Below, piece after piece: positions 41,192 to 51,134 of a DNA stretch of 64,000 bases (positions are counted from its first letter, which is position 1; each line of letters begins with the position of its first letter). The position numbers and the translations under genes are program-made. Below the pieces are notes generated by a model. It was not told the origin of the DNA and did not search any database. It was given only the letters and a program-made list of their open reading frames with translations. The stretch is from UMGS1696 sp963643035 (GTDB lineage Bacteria > Bacillota > Clostridia > Oscillospirales > CAG-272). The stretch spans positions 35,364 through 99,363 of the forward strand of contig CAVIKO010000001.1 of NCBI GenBank assembly GCA_963643035.1. The letters run 5' to 3'.

Positions 41192-43828
41192 TTAAGTTCC
41201 TATAAGTCCATACTTCACGAGTATGCCGACTAAGTTGTTCAATATCTTCAGATGGTTAGAATCGGTCGCTGTGGAGTACCCCATATTCTGTGAGACAGAA
41301 CTAAGCGTCTGTCGTATGATGGGAGTAGCTGCAAAGAAACCGATTTTCGAGCTTGCTGTAGAACCGATTTTCACCGTGTTTGAGCCGATGTACGCATAAT
41401 GCCAGTAGTAGGTGGATGTTCCGAGGTAGAACGGATATGCGGTCGATGAAGTATTCGGACGAAATTCTCTCGATGTATTTGCGGTTATGTAGTAGGAAGA
41501 AGAACCTCCCATCTTGAACTCTTTGCCCGACATATCCGTTCCAATTGATGTTGGGTCGAACTTTGTACCGTTCAAATATAGATTTGTGATGTACGCATAC
41601 TGCCACGGATAAGCTGTTGAACCAAGCGAATATCCTGTTCCTGACGGAATAAACTGTTTTGAAGAATTAAGGGACGCATAAACCGAAGAGGAATACGATA
41701 TCTTGCTTGTGTCTACCGTCTGCGGTGTGAATTCCGTTCCATTCAGGTACAATTTTGTGACATACGCGTTCTGTATGTACGCTTTTTGCCAAGGATATGT
41801 GGTTGTGCCTATTGATGAAGATGATATATATTGATTTGAACTGCCTAAATACAGAGTATCACTGATATACGCTGATTGAAAATTAAACCCGGCATTGCCA
41901 AGTGTCCATGTTTTGGACGTTGCCGGACGGATTACCCTGTTTGTGGGGTCAATAACAAGATGTAATCCAGACGTGCTACCAAAACGATTAAATTCAATCT
42001 GAGTACCCGCGTACAATGTCACATAATCAAAGTTCCACGTGCCGTCTCCACCCACATAAAGTCTTGTTGTTCCTGCTGAGGTTATCGCGACATTTTTTGT
42101 CGTACCGCTTGTATATATCTTTGTTGCTACCAAGTTTGAAGTGTCGATACGATCAGCAGAAAGTGTTCCGGAAGTGATATTGCTCGCATCAAGGTTAGTA
42201 ACTTTGATTTTACTTGCATCAATCGTACCGGATACAATGTTGTTCGCATTGATATTCGTAACTTGCACTTTGCTTGCATCAATTGTGCCAGATGTTATGC
42301 TGCTTGCATTCAGGTTTGTGACTTTGATTTTACTTGCGTCAATCGTACCAGACGTAATATTACTTGCGTTCAGGTTAGTAACCTGAATTTTGCTTGCGTC
42401 AATCGAACCCGATGTGATGTTGCTTGCGCTGATATTGGTTACAGTAACTTTGCTCGCGTCAATCGTACCGGTTTTGATACAGCCGCCGTTGATTGTAGTG
42501 GTACCATTTGCCAATCCCTCTTCTGTAACGACACCCGTTAAAGTAACCTCACCTGCGATGACATACTTTTGTGTTGCGGCGTCAAAATAAATGCAATCCT
42601 GCCAAGCACCGTTTACCATACGCTGCATTGAAAATATGTTGGAGTTTGCAAGTAGACGCGCTACGACCTGACCGTTTACTGTATACTCACTGGTAAAGCC
42701 GTTTACGCGGTCTATGCGGTTTCCGAAATATTTCTGGTCGGTGCGGATATAACGTGACGCCTGAAGAGAACGAGCGTCTATGTACGGGTATTCATCTTCA
42801 TCGTCTGCCTCCGCTTGACAGGAAATATCAGCGTTGTATGAGATGTTGCATCGAATGGTCATTGAGCCTACCATACGGTGAGCACTGAAATCTCTCACAG
42901 AAAGGTATACCGTGTCACCGAGTTCGACGCACGGGTCAACATACGCACCCTTCAGCGTATACGGAATGTATTCTACTCCGTATAAAACACCCGGATTTGC
43001 GCTGTCCGGATTGCAGAGCTTGTCAACAATAGACTGTGTAGCATAGTTACATTTAGCCGTTACCTCAACTCCGGTGTCATCACCTGCTGAATACTGATTT
43101 CCGGCATCGTCCTCTAATGTCACTCGCCGTATTTGTTGCGGACTGGACACGGCATCATAGGATTTGAAGTTTGAATACAGAACACATTTGTTAGCATCGA
43201 GGGTGCTTACTGCGGCAACTGGTATTAACCGTAGCTTATTTTGTTCTGTAATGACAAAATTACCACCGTGAGCCGCAGCTATCATGGAAAGAACCTCAGA
43301 CATAAGAAGATCGTTTGGGTAACTTACCACATAATCGGAACCGGAATAGATTTCCGTACGAGAATCAACCACAACGCCCATGAGTGTCGCAATCTCGGTC
43401 ACAACCTCTGTCATTGACGCGGGCCACTCTGTAAATGCAGTTCGGCTTAGATATTCGGTGCCGGCTTTCATCATCGCGTCACGACATACTAACGATAGAA
43501 GCTCGCCTTGCTGTTTACGAGACGATATGTAGTAATGTCCCTGCTCAATCCAATCTGTAACGTTTTGTTTGTCAGAAGAAGTGAGTCGGCAGTACGCTAC
43601 GACTTCGGCGGCTTTAGGAATAATCGTACCATTGATAGGACGAATCTGTATTTTCAGGGTACCCGAACAGCACCGACCAATACACAGCTTATCCATGTAT
43701 GGTTTTGTAATGACGGGAGTTACCTGAATGTTTTGTGCAGTATAGGGCGTACCGCTGATGACAAATTTGTATTCGGTTTTATGAGCAGCAGAAAAGAGCG
43801 CATCCCAGCCCGTAGGTTTTGTTTGCAT
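41192..43828 (-). CDS. large tail-tip/fibre protein with 20-residue repeats
   Basis: This 878-residue protein begins with a domain that resembles tail-hub or baseplate proteins (residues 1-400, beta-rich, with LLMSEVLSMIAAAHGGNFVI). Around residues 450-565 are five to six copies of a 20-residue repeat (consensus VTNLNASNITSGTIDASKIK), typical of trimeric beta-structured fibres. The C-terminal part has a second set of longer repeats with TYPWQKAYIQNAYVTKLYLN, YLGSS and YPWQYAYITNLYLNGTKF. It probably links the tail tip to the receptor-binding proteins downstream. Confidence 0.8.
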   Translation of the reverse strand: MQTKPTGWDALFSAAHKTEYKFVISGTPYTAQNIQVTPVITKPYMDKLCIGRCCSGTLKIQIRPINGTIIPKAAEVVAYCRLTSSDKQNVTDWIEQGHYYISSRKQQGELLSLVCRDAMMKAGTEYLSRTAFTEWPASMTEVVTEIATLMGVVVDSRTEIYSGSDYVVSYPNDLLMSEVLSMIAAAHGGNFVITEQNKLRLIPVAAVSTLDANKCVLYSNFKSYDAVSSPQQIRRVTLEDDAGNQYSAGDDTGVEVTAKCNYATQSIVDKLCNPDSANPGVLYGVEYIPYTLKGAYVDPCVELGDTVYLSVRDFSAHRMVGSMTIRCNISYNADISCQAEADDEDEYPYIDARSLQASRYIRTDQKYFGNRIDRVNGFTSEYTVNGQVVARLLANSNIFSMQRMVNGAWQDCIYFDAATQKYVIAGEVTLTGVVTEEGLANGTTTINGGCIKTGTIDASKVTVTNISASNITSGSIDASKIQVTNLNASNITSGTIDASKIKVTNLNASSITSGTIDASKVQVTNINANNIVSGTIDASKIKVTNLDASNITSGTLSADRIDTSNLVATKIYTSGTTKNVAITSAGTTRLYVGGDGTWNFDYVTLYAGTQIEFNRFGSTSGLHLVIDPTNRVIRPATSKTWTLGNAGFNFQSAYISDTLYLGSSNQYISSSSIGTTTYPWQKAYIQNAYVTKLYLNGTEFTPQTVDTSKISYSSSVYASLNSSKQFIPSGTGYSLGSTAYPWQYAYITNLYLNGTKFDPTSIGTDMSGKEFKMGGSSSYYITANTSREFRPNTSSTAYPFYLGTSTYYWHYAYIGSNTVKIGSTASSKIGFFAATPIIRQTLSSVSQNMGYSTATDSNHLKILNNLVGILVKYGLIGT
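42140..42475 (-). repeat. 60-bp coding repeats in the tail fibre gene
   Basis: A unit of 60 bp, coding for 20 residues, is repeated about 5.5 times with some variation. It is in frame and has no spacers, so it is a protein repeat and not a CRISPR array. Such repeats can change number by recombination and so alter fibre length. Confidence 0.85.
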
Positions 43829-43830
43829 GA

Positions 43831-44229
43831 CTATACCGTTCCTTCCTTTACGCTGATTAGTGTAAATTTTACGTTATCACAAATTACATCATCCTCTATA
43901 AATGTTTCCAGAGCCGCCGTTATTGATGTATTATAAAATAGCCGGGTACACATTCCATCATGCAAATCAGGGTACTGAACCTGCACGCCGTTATCATTAC
44001 CTTCCAAATCAATTTCGAGCTGTTGAGCAATAGCAAACGGCATAGGTCCGAGAGTGAGCGACATTTTGCGCTGATGGGATGTAACATTGGGGTGCATTTC
44101 ATCACCTGTGTCTCGTCCCGCGTCCTCATCATTGGTATTTTCACGCGACCATGATAACCCCGTTTTTGCCTTAATATACCGGGTGTAGTCATGGTTGTTT
44201 ATTATAAATTTTGCTGCAATCGCCATCAT
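43831..44229 (-). CDS. distal-tail-type protein (DUF6711-like)
   Basis: This 132-residue, beta-rich protein lies directly after the tape measure gene with a four-base overlap, where distal tail proteins are encoded. It contains KFIINNHDYTRYIKAKTGLS and MSLTLGPMPFAIAQQLEIDL. I think it matches DUF6711-type phage proteins. It should join tube and tip. Confidence 0.65.
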   Translation of the reverse strand: MMAIAAKFIINNHDYTRYIKAKTGLSWSRENTNDEDAGRDTGDEMHPNVTSHQRKMSLTLGPMPFAIAQQLEIDLEGNDNGVQVQYPDLHDGMCTRLFYNTSITAALETFIEDDVICDNVKFTLISVKEGTV

Positions 44230-47200
44230 ACACCCCCGTAGTTGCGTTCATTGCTTCTCTGAAGATACGTGATTGTATTTACGAGACTTTCAGCGTCAAT
44301 CTTCAGATTAAATTTTTTTATGACGTCAAGAATCTGACTAAGCAGATACATGACTTCCGACATGATTTCAGTCTGGTCATTCATGCCGCTCTGAAGCCCC
44401 TCAGAAAGCTGTAGAGACGTATCAGAACCTACTAATGTGTTTGCTTTAACCTTGTATGGAATGGCTGTTCCTGCCGCAATGGACGGTACAGCGAATGTTC
44501 CGGCAGCGGTCAGCATGTTTGCAATAGATTTCAGCGAATCAATAAAGCCGTCAAACTTTGATGACAGCATATCAATACTGCTTGTTGTTGACCGTGCTGC
44601 GGACATTTTCGGAGTATCAATCTCCATACTGCCATTAACAGATTTCGCAAGGTTTGCTGTTGTTGACAGGACGGATTTTGCACCACCTTCGATACCGTTT
44701 ACAAGACCCGCGTCAAGGTATTCGCCGATTTCCTCCCAGACTTTTGACGGAGAATGTATGCTGAAAATACGTGTCAAGGTGCTTGTAACGCTGCTTGCGA
44801 GGGAGGAAACCGTTGAAGTGAGTGAGGACCACATACTGCTGATACCACGTTGCAAGCCGGATACAAGGTTACTGCCGACAGAAGACCAGTCTGTTTGCTG
44901 AAGTGTGCTTTTGAGGTCATTCCATTTTTGCGATACAGTTGATTTCAGCTCGCCAAATTTTGTTGTGGCGACGCTTTTCATTTTCGTCCAAGAATTGCTG
45001 AGATCAGATGTAATGCCGTTCCATTTTGCGGATGTATCAGTTTTGATGTTGTTCCACACAGTTGAAACGGAAGATTTTATCTGCTCACCAATTTTCGATG
45101 TTTGATTCTTCGCTTCGGAGAATCGCTGAGAAATTGTTTCCTTGATTTCACCCCACTTTGACGAGGTTGCAGATTTCACCGTTTCCCACGTGTTGCCGAG
45201 CTTTGTTCCGATGTCGTCAGCTGTTTCAGACAACGAATCTTTCAAGGCTGAAAAAGTTTCTGAGACAGATTCTTTGATTTCAGCCCATTTCTGTGTAATG
45301 GTTTCTTTCAGTGTGGAAACGTGCTCTGTGAAGAATCCTGTGATGGATTCCCATGTTTCTTTTATGCCGTTTAACAAGCCATTAATAAGGTACTGACCCA
45401 TTTCAGCCATGACAGTTGAAGGTGAATGAATACCAAACGCGGATTTGAAGCCGTCAATAAAAGGTTGGAAAATATTTTCTTTGATCCATGTTCCGGCATT
45501 AGCGAAAGCATTTTTTATGCCCTCCCAAAGTCCGGCAACAATGTCACCACTAAACTGATTGATGTAATCGGAAAAATAAGTCTTCACACTTTCCCATGCT
45601 TGCTTCAGCAAATCCCAGATGTCAAGAGCAAGTGTAGCTACTACCGATACCGCGGCACCTATTGCTGAGCCGAGAAGTTCAAATGCCCCGGTAACAATTC
45701 CGGTCCAGTCAACATTCTGAAGCATACCGCCAAGACCATTCCAAAGCGCGTCTGTCAATCCGCCCCAATCTATCGCTTCGACAAAGCCGATGCATAAATC
45801 AAGTGCGCTTACAATTAAATCGCTCACGAATGTTCCGAAATCGGTAAGCCAAGATTCAACGTCGAGGGCATTTATAAAATCTCCAAGATGTGAGCCAAGC
45901 TGCGACCAGTCCATTTCCTCAAGGAAGCTGTTTACCGTATCGAATATTCCCGCGATTGCAGCGTCAATACCGTCAGCGATACCAGCCCAATCCACCGTTG
46001 TGAAAAGAGAATTGAACCCGTCAGCAACGGATTTACCGAGATTGGACCAGTCTATCGAAGTGATTGTACTTGTTATGACAGATACAAGATCGTTCAGTGC
46101 GGTGCCGATTACTTTGCCGATACCTTCCCAATCAGTACCGCTTACAAGACTGTCTGCCGCGCTTCCTATAGTTTCTCCTACAGCATTCCAGTCAACTCCG
46201 TCAAGAAAATGTTGGAATGCTTCAACGATGCCGTTAAGTCCCGTTGTAATTGCTTGAGATGCTTTTTCCCAGTCAACCGTAAAGAAGAAATTATTGAAAA
46301 ATTCTGCAAATGAGTCACCGATAAGCGACCAGTCAACAGTGTTCACCAATCCGAATATGAAATCTATCAGAGCATTCCACTTGTTTGCAAAAGTTTGTCC
46401 GATTAAATCCCACTCTACGTTGTTGAAAAATCCGTTGATTGCCTCTCCGACACCCACTCCAAGATTTTCAAAGTTAAAGGTTGTCAGAAATGTGTTGATG
46501 ATATCTGCAATCGCATTAAGTCCGTCAGCGAGAGTCTTGCCGAGAAGTGTCCAGTCAAGCCCATCAACAAGCCCGTTAAGCATTTCGGCAATGTTTTTTG
46601 CCCACTCAACACCTTTGGGGCGAAGTACGTTGTTGATCCAGTCGTCGATGGTTTGCAGAAGAGAATTCAATCCGTCTGCCGCCATCTGACCAAGATTGTA
46701 CCAATCGTCGTTCTGAATCGAGTCTTTAATCTTGTCAAAGACATCAAGGACTTCTTCGGGAACTATGCTGTCAATAGGCACATCCTCAAACAAATCTTCC
46801 GGCTTTTTTTCATCCTTTTTCGTACTGGTGTCGTTCTGACTGCTGCGTTTATTAAGTTCATCGAATCCATATACCTGATTTTTGAGTTCTTTCGCAGAAT
46901 CCGCAGCGTCGTCAAGGCTTTCAGCATAGCTGTCAGTCTGCTTTTTTGCGACGGTGATTGTACTCTTGCCTTGTAATTTTGCGAAAAAGGCATTGAGGTA
47001 TGTAACCGCCTGCGACAGCGTGTCAATAATCTGCGTCAGAATAGGTTCGACGGCAGTAATCACCCCACTGAGCGTTACGGTGATATTTCCTGCAAGAGCT
47101 TTTATGCTGTTAATAATATTGGAAATCGCGGCATTAAATTCAGCAGAATAGCGAGCCAGCATACCGATGCTCTCAGAAACCTCTTTTGTGATTGCCGAGA

Positions 47201-48596
47201 TTGCTTTATGGATGAGAGAAAATGCCAGCATGGATTTGAGGTTTGAGAAAATTGAAGATAAACCTCCGGCATTCCTACCCATGTTTCTGCTGCTTTTTCC
47301 GAAGGACTTCATCTTTGCCGTAGCTTTTCCGAGAAGCCCTATCAGACTTTTCAGTGCTGTGCCAAGTCCCTTAATCGCCGTGTAGCTTGCCTTAATACCC
47401 ACCGCAAGAGCTTTTACAGAAACCTTTGCGATAGCCGCAGAAGCCTGAAGTGCAGCTTTGGCAACGGACGCCATGACATTTCTGAACTTTTGCCATCCCG
47501 ATACCGCCGCACCATCCGGGGATTTCGCTTTTGCAGAGGATTGAGCCGCTAAGTTGTTTAATTCGATTTGCGCCGCACGCAAGCGTTCAAGTGCTGCTTG
47601 TCGTTCTGAGGTTGTTTTTGCTGCCGCAACAGCTTCCTGCGCAACCTGAACATTTAATTGCGCCTGAGAGATTGCTTCTGCGTCAATTAGAGCTTTGTTT
47701 TGCTCCAAAACGGCTTTTGCCTGCTCTAACTGTGCGCGCATTTGCTGATATTCGGCAGTGTCAGCCCCCTTAATGAATGCTGTTCCGTCTGAACGCATAT
47801 CAGCCATATCCGCTTCATAGTCACTTATCTGAGCTTTTGCCTGCTCAATGCTGTAGGAAAGATTCTGCCATTGTTTGGAGTTTTCTTTTACTCCGAGATC
47901 ACGCATCTTCCCTTGACGCTCAATGAGCTGATTCAGAGCATTTTTCGCCTTATCAAGCTCTACAGTCAGCCATTTATAATCGTCAGTAGGAATATCCGTG
48001 TTAGCGAAATCATTGAGATGGTCCTCAAATTCCTGTGCTTTTGCGTCAGCTTTATCAAGTTGGGCTTTGAAATTTACAACAGAAGAACCGGTTGTGAATC
48101 CGTTTCTTACACTTGCAGCCAAGCGTTCCATTACGGTTGCAAATGAGGCAGACTCCTTATTCAGGTTGATTACTTCATTGCCCATTGTTCGGAACGTCAT
48201 TGAAGCACTCTCAGCGGCATTGTTTTGCTGCTCCATAGCTGACGCGGTATCGTCGATTGAAGATGCCATGCCGTCTGTTGAGGAATGAATTGCTTCCTGC
48301 TGTTCTGCCATCGCGGATGCTGTCTTTTTAGCGGCGTCCGTAACACCTTGTTCAGCGGAAACAACTTCGTCAGCAGATGAAGCAATGTCAGAATGTGTTT
48401 GCGACACAGCTGTGCCTATACTCTGTAAAACCGGAATGATGGTTTGGAATGAACGCATCATGTTATCCCCAAGGTTGTCCACAGCTCCGGTTAAATCTTT
48501 CACGGCGTCAAGTAATTTCTGAGAGCCTTTATCAAAACCCGAGTTATCCAGTTCTGTGTCAATTATTACAGAGCCATCATTGTTGCCTGCCATCAA
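44226..48596 (-). CDS. tape measure protein
   Basis: At 1,456 residues this is the longest gene of the prophage. It has an N-terminal coiled coil, a hydrophobic segment near residue 380-490, and a run of tryptophan-bearing repeats (DWSLIG, DWNAVG, DWEGIG, DWSNLG, DWAGIA, DWSQLG) spaced by about 35-40 residues. The C-terminal part has SETFSALKDSLSETADDIG-like helical repeats and twice the motif FxIHSPS. By the usual rule of 1.5 angstrom per residue the tail would be about 210-220 nm long. It sets tail length and probably helps DNA entry. Confidence 0.93.
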   Translation of the reverse strand: MMAGNNDGSVIIDTELDNSGFDKGSQKLLDAVKDLTGAVDNLGDNMMRSFQTIIPVLQSIGTAVSQTHSDIASSADEVVSAEQGVTDAAKKTASAMAEQQEAIHSSTDGMASSIDDTASAMEQQNNAAESASMTFRTMGNEVINLNKESASFATVMERLAASVRNGFTTGSSVVNFKAQLDKADAKAQEFEDHLNDFANTDIPTDDYKWLTVELDKAKNALNQLIERQGKMRDLGVKENSKQWQNLSYSIEQAKAQISDYEADMADMRSDGTAFIKGADTAEYQQMRAQLEQAKAVLEQNKALIDAEAISQAQLNVQVAQEAVAAAKTTSERQAALERLRAAQIELNNLAAQSSAKAKSPDGAAVSGWQKFRNVMASVAKAALQASAAIAKVSVKALAVGIKASYTAIKGLGTALKSLIGLLGKATAKMKSFGKSSRNMGRNAGGLSSIFSNLKSMLAFSLIHKAISAITKEVSESIGMLARYSAEFNAAISNIINSIKALAGNITVTLSGVITAVEPILTQIIDTLSQAVTYLNAFFAKLQGKSTITVAKKQTDSYAESLDDAADSAKELKNQVYGFDELNKRSSQNDTSTKKDEKKPEDLFEDVPIDSIVPEEVLDVFDKIKDSIQNDDWYNLGQMAADGLNSLLQTIDDWINNVLRPKGVEWAKNIAEMLNGLVDGLDWTLLGKTLADGLNAIADIINTFLTTFNFENLGVGVGEAINGFFNNVEWDLIGQTFANKWNALIDFIFGLVNTVDWSLIGDSFAEFFNNFFFTVDWEKASQAITTGLNGIVEAFQHFLDGVDWNAVGETIGSAADSLVSGTDWEGIGKVIGTALNDLVSVITSTITSIDWSNLGKSVADGFNSLFTTVDWAGIADGIDAAIAGIFDTVNSFLEEMDWSQLGSHLGDFINALDVESWLTDFGTFVSDLIVSALDLCIGFVEAIDWGGLTDALWNGLGGMLQNVDWTGIVTGAFELLGSAIGAAVSVVATLALDIWDLLKQAWESVKTYFSDYINQFSGDIVAGLWEGIKNAFANAGTWIKENIFQPFIDGFKSAFGIHSPSTVMAEMGQYLINGLLNGIKETWESITGFFTEHVSTLKETITQKWAEIKESVSETFSALKDSLSETADDIGTKLGNTWETVKSATSSKWGEIKETISQRFSEAKNQTSKIGEQIKSSVSTVWNNIKTDTSAKWNGITSDLSNSWTKMKSVATTKFGELKSTVSQKWNDLKSTLQQTDWSSVGSNLVSGLQRGISSMWSSLTSTVSSLASSVTSTLTRIFSIHSPSKVWEEIGEYLDAGLVNGIEGGAKSVLSTTANLAKSVNGSMEIDTPKMSAARSTTSSIDMLSSKFDGFIDSLKSIANMLTAAGTFAVPSIAAGTAIPYKVKANTLVGSDTSLQLSEGLQSGMNDQTEIMSEVMYLLSQILDVIKKFNLKIDAESLVNTITYLQRSNERNYGGV

Positions 48597-48599
48597 AAA

Positions 48600-49172
48600 T
48601 CACTCCTCTCCTGAAAGTTCTTCGTATAGTGCCGCGAGATAATCTTCAGCATCTTTTTTACGATTTTTTACTGCGCCTATCTCACATAATGACCTGTTTG
48701 CGTTGAAGAATTCCTGCTCGTTCTTTTCGAGCTTTTTTCCCTTAGCGCGTTTTTGCCTGATCGTCATGATGAGTCCGATAAGATCCTCATGACTGATTGA
48801 CTGGAAAAAGCCGAGAAATGTCCACCAATGCAGATAATCCAACATGCGAACCTCTTGCCCAGCTACTTTGTTTATCGCGGCGAAAATTAAATTTTCATCT
48901 TTTTCCCAGTTGACGACTTTAGGACCGGGACGGTCATTTGACCTGAAACACTCAATGAACTGCGTCGCGGCAGTGTAGGCTTCGCCGTACAGCTCCGTGG
49001 GCAGACTGTCAAAGTCGATGAGAAGACGTTTTAGACAGATATATATTTTTTCGTTGTCCTGAAGTTCGTCGTCATTAAACGCGCTGATTATCGAGAGTAC
49101 ATTTCGGAAATCTGTTCTGATTTCGTATTTTTTACCACTTATTTCAAGCGTTGTTGGTAACTGCCCCAGCAT
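48600..49172 (-). CDS. Gp15-family tail protein (chaperone-like)
   Basis: This 190-residue protein begins MLGQLPTTLEISGKKYEIRT and contains DYLHWWTFLGFFQSISHEDL, the pattern of the phage Gp15 family. It lies between tail assembly chaperone and tape measure, where the second chaperone form is normally found. ATG at 49172 overlaps the upstream gene by 29 bp. The frame stays open further upstream, so a frameshift product is possible, but I see no slippery site. Confidence 0.78.
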   Translation of the reverse strand: MLGQLPTTLEISGKKYEIRTDFRNVLSIISAFNDDELQDNEKIYICLKRLLIDFDSLPTELYGEAYTAATQFIECFRSNDRPGPKVVNWEKDENLIFAAINKVAGQEVRMLDYLHWWTFLGFFQSISHEDLIGLIMTIRQKRAKGKKLEKNEQEFFNANRSLCEIGAVKNRKKDAEDYLAALYEELSGEE

Positions 49173-49644
49173 TCTCAGCCGCCTTATCAGGTTTGATTTC
49201 GATGTCGTGCAGATATTTGTCCATGCGTTTGTGGGACAGCTCTGCTTCTTCCTCAATCGCTTCTGTGATGACTCCGCCGAGTGCGGTCAGAACTTTGAGA
49301 CAGAAAAACTCACCCCCGACAGAAGAAAAAGGATTACGCTTTGCAAAAATCGCGTCAGCTTCATCAAAATCAAACAGCTCGTTGATTTTCTGCTTTAAAT
49401 TAACTTCTACAGCTTTTAAAACCCGCCAGTCCTGCTCAAATTCTGCGGTGCCGTCATTGCGAATCGAGAGATCGGTAAGCGGTTTAACGACGTCACCGAA
49501 ATTCTGCATGAGCGCATTATATCGGTCAACGATAGAAAAATCTGCCGGGCGCATATAAACCGTGCAGATAGTCTTACCATACTTGTTTACGAGCGGGATT
49601 TCTCGCGTACCGTCATCAACGATACCGTGCAATATTTTTGCCAT
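49144..49644 (-). CDS. tail assembly chaperone
   Basis: This 166-residue protein (start AKILHGIVDDGTREIPLVNK) lies between tail tube and Gp15-like protein, the place of the first tail chaperone. It is mostly helical in its second half (VGGEFFCLKVLTALGGVITE). It should coat the tape measure before the tail tube polymerises. Confidence 0.7.
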   Translation of the reverse strand: MAKILHGIVDDGTREIPLVNKYGKTICTVYMRPADFSIVDRYNALMQNFGDVVKPLTDLSIRNDGTAEFEQDWRVLKAVEVNLKQKINELFDFDEADAIFAKRNPFSSVGGEFFCLKVLTALGGVITEAIEEEAELSHKRMDKYLHDIEIKPDKAAENAGAVTNNA

Positions 49645-49676
49645 TATGTAACCTCCTACGTGGTTATAAAATATAA

Positions 49677-49700
49677 GAGGGCGAATATTTCATCGCCCTC
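49677..49700. terminator. hairpin after the major tail protein gene
   Basis: GAGGGCGA and TCGCCCTC form a perfect 8-bp stem with an 8-base loop. On the minus strand it is followed by an A+T-rich stretch. It may reduce downstream transcription or protect the message of the abundant tail tube gene. Confidence 0.65.
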
Positions 49701-49729
49701 CATTTTCATCTGTTACGCTACTTAATATA

Positions 49730-50236
49730 TCAGCCGCCAGTTTTTGCAGTGATAGTAACCTCTCTGGTCGCGAGAGTGTAAACTACGGTTACTTCCGTCA
49801 TAGGTCCGACAGGGTTGACCGTAAACGGGATTGCAAAGCCCGCAGTGTCACCGCCAGTAGACTGAGGCACGAGATACGCCTCACGCTGATAACCTGTACC
49901 CGTGAGCTTACCAGCTGTCTTAGCGGCATCTGTGCCGTCAAATACAGCCTCAACGAAATAGCCCTTGATATCTGCGTCACCGTACTTTTCCTGAACTGCT
50001 GCCGCTTTGAGCTTTTCATAAAGCGCAGAATCTTCATCTGCATAGTACGGATCAACACTTACTTCCGGTTCATAGCCGTTGTGTTTAAAGGTCGCCTCTC
50101 CAAGTACATTTTTCGATGTCTCTGTATCAGGATTAAGTTCCTTGCTGAGGTCATCATTATCCTTGCCGAGAACTTCCCACGCCGTTTTATCGAACGACGC
50201 GAAATACATATTTCTGTTTCTGTCAAGTTTTGCCAT
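49730..50236 (-). CDS. major tail tube protein
   Basis: This 168-residue protein has the size and position of a siphovirus tail tube subunit. Segments FKHNGYEPEVSVDPYYADED and IKGYFVEAVFDGTDAAKTAG fit families of clostridial phage tail proteins. The C-terminus (NPVGPMTEVTVVYTLATREV) is beta-rich. It is preceded by tail completion genes and followed by a hairpin and chaperones. Confidence 0.82.
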   Translation of the reverse strand: MAKLDRNRNMYFASFDKTAWEVLGKDNDDLSKELNPDTETSKNVLGEATFKHNGYEPEVSVDPYYADEDSALYEKLKAAAVQEKYGDADIKGYFVEAVFDGTDAAKTAGKLTGTGYQREAYLVPQSTGGDTAGFAIPFTVNPVGPMTEVTVVYTLATREVTITAKTGG

Positions 50237-50254
50237 TATGTAATCCTTTCCGAC

Positions 50255-50695
50255 TTATCTTCTTCGATAAGTCATTTTAATTTGAATCTGGTATTTTGCG
50301 CTGTCGCTGTCCGCATCTGCAACATACTGCGTCAAAGTCGGAACAATAGATTTTACCTGCCCCTCATTGATTTCGGGGAAATTTCGTGAGGAATTTTGCT
50401 CAATAATCCATCCGATAACGGAGTCATAAAAACCGAGATTAGCGGCATTTTGACGTGCGTCCGAACCGTATTGCTCTTTTGAAGCAAAAATAAAATCAAG
50501 CGTCTGAATTTCTCTCGGAACTTCTTCTCCGAGTACGTTTTCGCGATAGGCAATTGTTGTTGGTACGGAATAAAGCGCATACTCTGTCGGGGATTTTGCA
50601 AGATAGTCAACCCGGAATCGATTTTTTCTTGAAAGTGCAGGGCAATTTCGTAACCAACTGCGAAGGTGCTCAATATTAGTCACTTCGTTTGACAT
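50255..50695 (-). CDS. tail terminator / minor capsid-type protein
   Basis: This 146-residue protein occupies the place between head-tail connectors and tail tube, where the tail terminator is found. It starts MSNEVTNIEHLRSWLRNCPA and ends with a beta-rich TQYVADADSDSAKYQIQIKM. The ATG at 50695 follows GGAGG; upstream in-frame codons lack a site. It overlaps the previous gene by 20 bp. Confidence 0.68.
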   Translation of the reverse strand: MSNEVTNIEHLRSWLRNCPALSRKNRFRVDYLAKSPTEYALYSVPTTIAYRENVLGEEVPREIQTLDFIFASKEQYGSDARQNAANLGFYDSVIGWIIEQNSSRNFPEINEGQVKSIVPTLTQYVADADSDSAKYQIQIKMTYRRR

Positions 50696-51134
50696 TGTTC
50701 TGCGCCTCCTTCGAAATATCATCCATGTGATCCGCTTTCATGCGTTCAATCCAGAAGGAGCCGGCAAGAGGATTTTTATCCGTCCGATATTTAAGCTCCG
50801 CTCCGGTAAGATGCTTCTTCTTGCCTTTTGGAGAAAAGAAACGTGTAGGCTCTCCGCTGTCGTCTTCAAATATCGGTATGTTCGGCCCCATAACCTTACC
50901 ATAGTATAGATATCGAGCATACGGTCCGGGATACACCACCTTGCCGGGTGTACTTGCTGAATATGGACTGCGGGCAAGTGTTCCGGTGTCCATGGGGCAA
51001 TATGGAATTGCGTGTCGAATAACAGCATTGTCAATTGCTTTCTGAACTCTGCCGCCTTTTTCAAGTCCGCATTTCTGCAAAAGCGCATCTCCGGTTTCAA
51101 GACAAAAATGAACCGAAACTTTTACAAAAGCCAT
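50676..51134 (-). CDS. minor capsid / HK97 gp10-like protein
   Basis: This 152-residue protein includes the segment IPYCPMDTGTLARS followed by PGPYARYLYYGKVMGPN. The DTG-L-x-S pattern with a following YA-x-Y-L-Y-G is typical of gp10-like head-tail joining or minor capsid proteins. The start at 51134 overlaps the preceding stop by one base (TAATG). Confidence 0.75.
   Translation of the reverse strand: MAFVKVSVHFCLETGDALLQKCGLEKGGRVQKAIDNAVIRHAIPYCPMDTGTLARSPYSASTPGKVVYPGPYARYLYYGKVMGPNIPIFEDDSGEPTRFFSPKGKKKHLTGAELKYRTDKNPLAGSFWIERMKADHMDDISKEAQNNVKRSD

Noticed and set aside
42140..42475. CRISPR-like appearance of regular 60-bp repeats
   Set aside because: Repeats are in frame, adjacent without spacers, and code for a fibre motif.
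49144..49256. Frameshift fusion between tail chaperone and Gp15-like protein
   Set aside because: The frames overlap, as in many phages, but I see no slippery heptamer, and the Gp15-like gene has a plausible own start at 49172.
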